Position numbers and translations under genes: made by a program
The notes under the pieces: generated by a model
Told to the model about the DNA's origin: nothing
The model's input: the letters and a program-made list of their open reading frames with translations, nothing else
The model's database searches: none
Shown here: piece after piece, positions 24,305-29,569 of the stretch
Layout of the letters: every line of letters starts with the position of its first letter
Numbering within the stretch: the stretch's first letter is position 1
From: GCA-2697345 sp049602715
GTDB taxonomy: Bacteria; Pseudomonadota; Alphaproteobacteria; Rhodobacterales; Rhodobacteraceae
DNA length: 29,569 bases
Direction: 5' to 3'
Assembly (NCBI GenBank): GCA_049602715.1
Contig: JBMYRX010000023.1
Location: forward strand, 1-29,569

Positions 24305-25566
24305 TATTAAAACCTCCAAAACTTACAAATAACTGCTTTTCTCTTCCACGCGGTGTTAATTGGATGCCAGTTTCCGAGGCACTATCAAAACTTAAAAAAT
24401 CACTTCAGATAATTGCACAGGTTGAAGAAATTCCAGTCGACGAAGCCAATGGACGAATACTTTCAAAATCTCCTAAAGCCATTCGTTCAAGCCCACCAGT
24501 ATCTAATTCAGCAGTGGATGGGTTTGGTTTTGCGCATTCATCTCTGACACCAGGTAAACAGACTTTAAAGCTTCAAAAGGGGTTTTCAGCCGCTGGTATT
24601 CCATTTAACTCAAAAGTTAAGCCTGGCTACGCTATTAAAATTTTTACCGGTGCACCTTTGCCAACTGGGGTAGATACGGTTGTATTAAAGGAAGATACAA
24701 ATTTTAACGATCTTGAGGTCGCTTTTTCTTCTTCATTAAGAATTGGTTCTAACACCAGAAGACAAGGAGAGGATATAAATAAAGGTAAAAAAATACTTGA
24801 GGTTGGCTCAACCATCCGACCACCAAATCTTGCATTATTAAAATCCGTTGGAGTAAATACTGTTAGCGTCTATAAGAAACTTAAGGTAGGTGTTTTATCA
24901 ACTGGTAATGAATTAGTTAGTTCTTTTAATAAAAATATTTCAGAATTCCAAATCTGCGATTCTAATAAACTAATGTTGATGACCCTAGTTTCAAACTGGG
25001 GCTTTGAAGCAATCGATCTCGGTATAGTACAGGATAATAAAAAAGAAGTTCAAAAAAGAATATTATCGGCTTCAAAGAATGTAGATGTTATTTTGTCGAC
25101 TGGGGGTGCCTCGGAAAGTGATGAGGACTATATCTCGAAAGTAATGAATGAATTTGGGTCTGTTACATCTTGGCGAATAGCAGTAAAGCCTGGTCGTCCA
25201 ATTATTATGGGCATAATTCATGGAGTTCCTTTGTTTGGGTTGCCCGGAAACTCCGTTGCGGCTTTTGTGTGTGCTGTGATTTTTACTCGTCCTGCTCTAC
25301 TATTTATGTCTGGGGCTGGGTGGGATACACCTCCAAGTTTTATTACATCCTCCGCATTCTCAAAAAAGAAAAAACAAGGGCGTAGAGAGTTTCTAAGAGC
25401 CCGAGTAGATAAACAAAATAATGTTGAGGTATATCATTCTGAAGGTTCCGGTAAGATTAATAGTATCTCTTGGGCTAATGGATTAGTTGATTTATCAGCT
25501 GAAACTACACAAGTTAGTGTTGGTGACCCTATAAAGTTTATACCTTTTTCGGTATTAGGGGTTTAG
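24301..25566 (+). CDS. moeA: Molybdopterin molybdenumtransferase
   Basis: MoeA inserts molybdate (or tungstate) into adenylylated molybdopterin. It shows ANGRILSKSPKA, the SNSAVDGFGF substrate motif, FTGAPLPTGVDTVV, STGNELV, the GGASESDEDYI loop and LPGNSVAAFV. The TTG start at 24301 is supported by overlap with the mobB stop and by the N-terminal extension (PPKLTNNCFSLPRGVNWMPV), which resembles the extension of Rhodobacterales MoeA; a later ATG at 24364 would remove it. Length is 421 residues. It ends the fdhD-mobA-mobB-moeA group; after a roughly 110-160-base gap the tungstate importer follows on the same strand. Whether Mo or W is inserted depends on supply, and the neighbouring importer suggests W. 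Confidence 0.95.
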   Translation: MILKPPKLTNNCFSLPRGVNWMPVSEALSKLKKSLQIIAQVEEIPVDEANGRILSKSPKAIRSSPPVSNSAVDGFGFAHSSLTPGKQTLKLQKGFSAAGIPFNSKVKPGYAIKIFTGAPLPTGVDTVVLKEDTNFNDLEVAFSSSLRIGSNTRRQGEDINKGKKILEVGSTIRPPNLALLKSVGVNTVSVYKKLKVGVLSTGNELVSSFNKNISEFQICDSNKLMLMTLVSNWGFEAIDLGIVQDNKKEVQKRILSASKNVDVILSTGGASESDEDYISKVMNEFGSVTSWRIAVKPGRPIIMGIIHGVPLFGLPGNSVAAFVCAVIFTRPALLFMSGAGWDTPPSFITSSAFSKKKKQGRREFLRARVDKQNNVEVYHSEGSGKINSISWANGLVDLSAETTQVSVGDPIKFIPFSVLGV

Positions 25567-25725
25567 TTCAAAAAATATTTCATCCAGTCACGACATACAA
25601 ATTATAAAACTTAAATTTACTTGTATAGAATAATTTAATAGATAATTAAGCTTTATGTTAATTAAAAAGGGAATAGGTCTATTTTTCTAGAATCTTTTTA
25701 TCATTCTTTTTGGCTCATTCTGAAT

Positions 25726-26382
25726 TTGGATAAAGACCTGATTGAAATACTAGCTCTATCCTTAATAGTGTCTTTTTCATCTTTAGCTATTTCATGCGTT
25801 ATTGGCATTCCAATTGGAGCAATGTTAGCCATTAAGCGTTTTTCAATAAGAAAACCTCTTCTCGCAATTATAAACGCATTAATGGGTCTGCCCCCGGTGC
25901 TGGTTGGACTGATAGTATATTTATATTTATCAAGGTCAGGACCTCTCGGATGGTTAGGTCTGTTATATACTCCTACTGCCATGATTATCGCTCAAGTTAT
26001 TTTAGTTTCTCCTATTATCATAGCACTCTCTACCCAGCTAATTGAAGACTTGCATGAAGACTATCGAGATCTCTTTTTATCTTTAAATGTACCCCAAAAA
26101 AGAGCAGTTTTTGCATATATTTTTGATGCACGATATTCTCTTTTGACAGTTGTACTGGCTGGATTTGGAAGAGCAATTTCAGAAGTTGGTGCTGTAATAA
26201 TCGTTGGTGGAAATATTGATCATTTAACTCGAGTAATGACTACGGCAATTGCCTTAGAAACATCAAAGGGAAATCTAACTTTAGCTTTAGCATTAGGTAT
26301 AATATTACTTATCATTTCGTTAGTGATAAACTTTGTCGCTATGTGGGTTAAGAATTATTCTAAAAGTAAAGAAAATGTTTAA
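25726..26382 (+). CDS. tupB: Tungstate ABC transporter permease
   Basis: This inner-membrane subunit of the TupABC importer has five or more hydrophobic helices. The EAA-type loop is around DLFLSLNVPQKRAVFAYIF (about 108-126), followed by GFGRAISEVGAVIIVGGNI, the TupB/ModB-like signature. The 218 residues start with TTG, but the family's N-terminus usually includes another 12 to 15 residues before the DxxLxxI..SL stretch. The frame is open back to 25666 and contains an in-frame ATT at 25681, with AAGGG nine bases upstream. No ATG exists in that frame: see the finding on this start. The stop overlaps tupC by 8 bases. Tungstate specificity is judged from TupA. Confidence 0.87.
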   Translation: MDKDLIEILALSLIVSFSSLAISCVIGIPIGAMLAIKRFSIRKPLLAIINALMGLPPVLVGLIVYLYLSRSGPLGWLGLLYTPTAMIIAQVILVSPIIIALSTQLIEDLHEDYRDLFLSLNVPQKRAVFAYIFDARYSLLTVVLAGFGRAISEVGAVIIVGGNIDHLTRVMTTAIALETSKGNLTLALALGIILLIISLVINFVAMWVKNYSKSKENV

Positions 26383-27100
26383 AATAAAACCACATAGCAG
26401 AATGTTTCCGATAAAAGTCCAGAATCTATCTTTAAAAATTGCAGAAAAAAATTTACTGCTCAATCTAAACTGTGAAATTATAGAAAAAACTTTGACTGTG
26501 GTTATTGGCCCAAATGGAGCAGGAAAAAGTTTATTTATCCGCTGTCTCCACGGTTTGACAACTCCATCATATGGTAAAGTTTTTTTTGGAAATAAATTAC
26601 TGAGTAAAGAAGTTCGTATGAAACAAGCTATGGTTTTTCAAACACCAAAATTACTCCGACGCAGTGTTATAGATAATATAAAGTTTGTAGCTAAATTGAA
26701 TCAAAATATCAGATATGATTTAGATAAATTATTAAAAGACGCAGACTTAGAAAAATTAAGAAATCAACCCGCAAAAAACCTCTCTGGTGGTGAGAAACAA
26801 CGATTGAGTTTAGCTAGAGCTTTGGTTTCCAATCCTGAAGTATTATTTTTAGACGAAGCCACTTCGAGTCTTGATCCAGGATCAGTATTAATTATTGAAA
26901 ATTTAATACAAAATATAAAGTTATCAGGAGTAAAGATTATTCTTATTACTCATGATATCGGGCAGGCAAAACGGCTAGCAGATGATATAATTTTTATGCA
27001 CAAAGGGCAAATACTTGAGGCAAGGAAAGCAAAAAAGTTTTTCAATGAACCGAATACTAAAGAAGCACAGTCTTTTTTGAGTGGTAAAATAGTAGTCTGA
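26375..27100 (+). CDS. tupC: Tungstate ABC transporter ATP-binding protein
   Basis: This is the cytoplasmic ATPase of the importer. Walker A GPNGAGKS spans 45-52, the signature LSGGEKQR 136-143 and Walker B VLFLDEATSSLD 156-167, with the switch His in LITHDIGQAKRLADD. Length is 241 residues from the ATG at 26375, which overlaps the tupB stop by 8 bases; further upstream starts would run deep into tupB. It lacks the long C-terminal TOBE-type oxyanion-binding domain of ModC, which fits a TupC-type ATPase. Gap to tupA is 25 bases. Confidence 0.9.
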   Translation: MFKIKPHSRMFPIKVQNLSLKIAEKNLLLNLNCEIIEKTLTVVIGPNGAGKSLFIRCLHGLTTPSYGKVFFGNKLLSKEVRMKQAMVFQTPKLLRRSVIDNIKFVAKLNQNIRYDLDKLLKDADLEKLRNQPAKNLSGGEKQRLSLARALVSNPEVLFLDEATSSLDPGSVLIIENLIQNIKLSGVKIILITHDIGQAKRLADDIIFMHKGQILEARKAKKFFNEPNTKEAQSFLSGKIVV

Positions 27101-27125
27101 CAGCAAAGTCATTTAGAGCAAAGAT

Positions 27126-27944
27126 ATGTACAAACTAAAAATAACTCCCCTAATAATTATCCTTCTAATATTATCAAAGAATATTCTTATAGCGGAACAG
27201 TCTGTTATCTTGCAATCTACGACTTCAACAAAAAATTCAGGTTTATATAATTTCTTATTACCCATACTTAAAAAAGATACGGGCGTAACTGTCCATGTAG
27301 TGGCGGTAGGAACTGGAGCAGCAATCAAGAATGCAGAAAACTGCGATGGTGATATCTTACTAGTACACGATGTCGAAAAGGAAAAAAAATTTATAAAAAA
27401 GAAATTTGGCGATAAAAGATTTAAATTGATGTATAATGACTTTATAATTGTTGGACCAGAAACTAATCCCGCTGATATAAATTTAAATGATAATATTATA
27501 ACTGCTTTAAAAAAAATCTCTTCCTCAAAATCATATTTTATTTCCAGAGGTGATAACTCAGGGACTGATGCCAAGGAAAAATATTTATGGAAGTTGTCAA
27601 AAATTAATACGAAAAGAGCTTCTGGTACATGGTATTTAGAGACGGGATCGGGAATGGGTGCAACTCTCAATATCGCAATAGGAATTAATGGGTATACCTT
27701 AGTCGATCGTGCTTCCTGGATAACTTATACTAATAAAAATAATTTTAGAGTTTTTATCCAAAATGATAACAAGCTATTTAATCAATATGGACTTATTTCT
27801 TTAAACAAGATTAAATGTCCGAAAATTAAGTACAGGGAAGCCCAAATGGTAATAAATTGGTTATTATCCCAGAAGGGTCAATCACTTATAGGTTCTTATA
27901 CGGTTAATGGTCAAAAATTGTTCTTCCCTAACTATACAAAATAA
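27126..27944 (+). CDS. tupA: Tungstate-binding periplasmic protein
   Basis: TupA captures tungstate in the periplasm with high affinity. An N-terminal hydrophobic signal (about 8-22) ends near IAEQS. The oxyanion-binding start of the mature protein reads LQSTTSTKNSGLY (29-41), the STTST-type motif characteristic of TupA, and later parts include VGTGAAIKNAENCDGD, NDFIIVGP, FISRGDNSGTDAKE and ETGSGMGATLNIA. Length is 272 residues. It follows tupC by 25 bases, so the order is permease, ATPase, binding protein. The motif favours tungstate over molybdate (ModA) or phosphate-type binders; exact affinity cannot be read from sequence. Confidence 0.93.
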   Translation: MYKLKITPLIIILLILSKNILIAEQSVILQSTTSTKNSGLYNFLLPILKKDTGVTVHVVAVGTGAAIKNAENCDGDILLVHDVEKEKKFIKKKFGDKRFKLMYNDFIIVGPETNPADINLNDNIITALKKISSSKSYFISRGDNSGTDAKEKYLWKLSKINTKRASGTWYLETGSGMGATLNIAIGINGYTLVDRASWITYTNKNNFRVFIQNDNKLFNQYGLISLNKIKCPKIKYREAQMVINWLLSQKGQSLIGSYTVNGQKLFFPNYTK

Positions 27945-27993
27945 AATTAATTAAATGTGGTCAAATTTTAAGTAATAGCAGGCGGAGTTCTTA

Positions 27994-28860
27994 ATGAAAT
28001 ATGATCAAACATATATCGGATTCGTCGGTTTAGGAGCAATGGGATCAGTAATGGCACCCCTAATTTCTAGAGCAGGATTCAATTTAATTACCTTTGACAA
28101 AACAGTAAGAATAAAGCCTGAAAAGAATTTAGTACGGGCTGAAAGTTTGACCGAGTTACTGAATTGTAATTTTATATTTCTAATGCTACCCGATGGGGTA
28201 ATTGTTAAAGAAATTGCATTAGAGCTAGTAGCGAACGGTTTTAAAGGTCAATTAGTTGATATGTCCTCGTGTGACCCAAACCAGACAATTGAATTGGGAA
28301 GCTTACTGAAAGTTCATGGTGTCAATCTTATTGATGCTCCTGTGTCGGGTGGCGTAAAAAAGGCGGCGCTCGGTTTACTAATGATTATGGTCGGAGGTGG
28401 AAAAGAAGATGTCTCTATTGTAAAATCACTATTAGATTTGCTCGGGACAGTGGTACATATAGGTCCGTTAGGAGCTGGTCATGCCATGAAAGCACTAAAT
28501 AATTATGTATCTGCGTCAGGATTACTAGCAAGTATGCAGGCACTAGCTACTGCTGAAACCTACGGAATAAAGCCCCAGAGTTTTGTTGATGTAATAAATA
28601 ACTCTACGGGAAGAAATAATTCTACCCAAGTCAAACTTGAGCCATATATTATACCTCGAAATTATAGCTCAGGATTTTCTTTAAAATTGATGACTAAGGA
28701 CGTAGAAGTAGCGAGTGCAATCATGGAAAATGGCGGTTTTTCCACTCCGCTTTCGGATCAACTCCCTCACTTCCTTAGAAATGCATTAGAGAGTCTGGAG
28801 GACAATGCAGATCACACCGCACTTTACGAACACGTAAACCCAGAAGTACATAGTTCATAA
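27994..28860 (+). CDS. 3-hydroxyisobutyrate dehydrogenase-family NAD(P)-dependent oxidoreductase
   Basis: Members of this beta-hydroxyacid dehydrogenase family oxidise short 2- or 3-hydroxyacids such as 3-hydroxyisobutyrate, tartronate semialdehyde (as reductase) or L-threonate. The dinucleotide-binding GLGAMG is at 12-17, the substrate-binding DAPVSGG at 114-120, the catalytic Lys in GHAMKALNNYV at 166, and the C-terminal FSLKLMTKDVEVA is typical. Length is 288 residues. GGCGGAG is well placed before the ATG. The next gene, a DadA-like flavoprotein, starts 21 bases after the stop, suggesting a joint catabolic role. The exact substrate cannot be assigned. A separate transcript from tupA is probable but not shown. 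Confidence 0.87.
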   Translation: MKYDQTYIGFVGLGAMGSVMAPLISRAGFNLITFDKTVRIKPEKNLVRAESLTELLNCNFIFLMLPDGVIVKEIALELVANGFKGQLVDMSSCDPNQTIELGSLLKVHGVNLIDAPVSGGVKKAALGLLMIMVGGGKEDVSIVKSLLDLLGTVVHIGPLGAGHAMKALNNYVSASGLLASMQALATAETYGIKPQSFVDVINNSTGRNNSTQVKLEPYIIPRNYSSGFSLKLMTKDVEVASAIMENGGFSTPLSDQLPHFLRNALESLEDNADHTALYEHVNPEVHSS

Positions 28861-28881
28861 AATGTCATTTGAGGAGTACAA

Positions 28882-29569
28882 ATGAAAAAGTCAGCAATCG
28901 TTATTGGTGGAGGTATAGTTGGTGTTTGTTCTGCTCTTGAATTACAGAAAACTGGAAATAGTGTAACTTTGATTGACCGGAAAAAACCCGGTCGAGAAAC
29001 GTCATACGGAAACGCTGGTGTGTTATCTGAATCTTCTGTCATGGTAATCAACAACCCATCACTTTTAAAAAGTCTTCCCAAATACTTATTCAATAATAAA
29101 AATGATTTAAGATATAATTTTTTCTTTGTAATTAGTAACCTTCCAAAAATATTACGCTTCCTTTCATATTGTACAACTCGTCATATGAACCATGCTGGGG
29201 CAGCCTTACGATCCCTTCTAGTTTTATCGTTAGAGAAACATAAAAAATGGATAAAGGTAGCCAAAATAGATCATCTACTAAAAAGTGAAGGAGGATGGCT
29301 TAAATTATTTCGATCTCCAAAGACATACAAAAAATACAAACTTGAACTAGATTTGATGACGAAATTAAAGGTGAAATTTACAATTTTTGAGAAAGAGCAA
29401 ATAAGACAAATTGAACCAGGTTTATTACCTATTTATGAAAAAGCCGTCCTAATGGATGAAACGAGTAGAATTTCAGATCCAGCAGCATTAACTGATGCAT
29501 ACGTCAAAATGTTTCTAGATGCAGGTGGGACGATCGTGAAAGACAGGGTCAATGGTTTAGAAAAAGAAG
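28882..29569 (+). CDS. FAD-dependent amino-acid dehydrogenase, DadA-like, partial (C-terminus outside window)
   Basis: The 229 codons visible run off the right edge. The FAD-binding Rossmann motif GGGIVG is at 9-14, and the DadA-type ETSYGNAG follows at 39-46. DadA-type enzymes oxidatively deaminate D-amino acids at the inner membrane, but the same fold covers sarcosine- and glycine-type oxidases, so the substrate is uncertain. GAGGAG lies seven bases before the ATG. It starts 21 bases after the hydroxyacid dehydrogenase gene, most likely in the same operon. The truncation is due to the window, not damage. Confidence 0.88.
   Translation, partial: MKKSAIVIGGGIVGVCSALELQKTGNSVTLIDRKKPGRETSYGNAGVLSESSVMVINNPSLLKSLPKYLFNNKNDLRYNFFFVISNLPKILRFLSYCTTRHMNHAGAALRSLLVLSLEKHKKWIKVAKIDHLLKSEGGWLKLFRSPKTYKKYKLELDLMTKLKVKFTIFEKEQIRQIEPGLLPIYEKAVLMDETSRISDPAALTDAYVKMFLDAGGTIVKDRVNGLEKE

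Noticed and set aside
25599..25636. AAATTAT/ATAATTT inverted repeat before the tup genes, with a TTACTT...GATAAT promoter-like pair
   Set aside because: Both consist only of A and T or match poorly in a very AT-rich gap, so chance occurrence is likely.
27113..27670. A 185-codon open frame on the minus strand opposite tupA
   Set aside because: It lies wholly within tupA, whose motifs are clear; its Phe/Ser-rich composition matches a shadow frame.

Overview
The window is gene-dense, AT-rich bacterial chromosome from an alphaproteobacterium, most likely a low-GC, streamlined marine member of or near the Rhodobacterales. Three things suggest this: an LpxD, an N-terminally extended MoeA, a diverged ThiE paralogue and a Tat-exported peptide-type binding protein that resemble the forms I recall from roseobacters; genes packed with TAATG, ATGA and 8-base overlaps; and alphaproteobacterial traits such as olsB-olsA, COX15-type heme A synthase and class II DAHP synthase. 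No mobile element, CRISPR array, rRNA or tRNA gene was recognised. No gap exceeds 300 bases; the largest are about 200 to 250 bases and sit between divergent genes.

Layout. 1-1736 (minus): pyrH, frr and a cut-off cdsA, with a candidate promoter before pyrH; the uppS gene usual between frr and cdsA is absent. 1850-2716 (plus): miaA. 2915-9029 (plus): a five-component (four-gene) peptide/nickel/opine-type ABC importer, with a Tat-exported binding protein, a strong hairpin after it, two permeases and one protein carrying both ATPases. 9037-12460 (minus): an M32 carboxypeptidase, heme A synthase and a TrmJ-like tRNA methyltransferase. 12544-13191 (plus): the diverged ThiE-like protein, whose 3' end overlaps the convergent ornithine-lipid operon olsB-olsA (minus). 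14867-17472 (minus): class II DAHP synthase, guanylate kinase and a gamma-carbonic-anhydrase-like protein. 17673-18689 (plus): a GlxA-type AraC regulator. 18717-19769 (minus): lpxD. 19811-22255: a divergent pair, an LdtD-like L,D-transpeptidase and a MepK-like (DUF882) endopeptidase, predicted to make and cleave the same kind of peptidoglycan cross-link.

22316-27944 (plus) is the most coherent metabolic block: fdhD, mobA, mobB and moeA, then a tungstate ABC importer in the order permease, ATPase, binding protein (tupB-tupC-tupA). Together they import tungstate, insert metal into molybdopterin, make the bis-MGD form and sulfurate it for a formate dehydrogenase. No dehydrogenase subunit is in the window. 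The window ends with a 3-hydroxyisobutyrate-dehydrogenase-family gene and the start of a DadA-like FAD amine/amino-acid dehydrogenase.

I see no clearly new multi-gene system. The points most worth checking are the missing normal start of tupB (a rare ATT start or a one-base assembly error), the tungsten cofactor cluster without its enzyme, the ThiE paralogue lacking catalytic signatures, and the enlarged permease of the peptide-type transporter.
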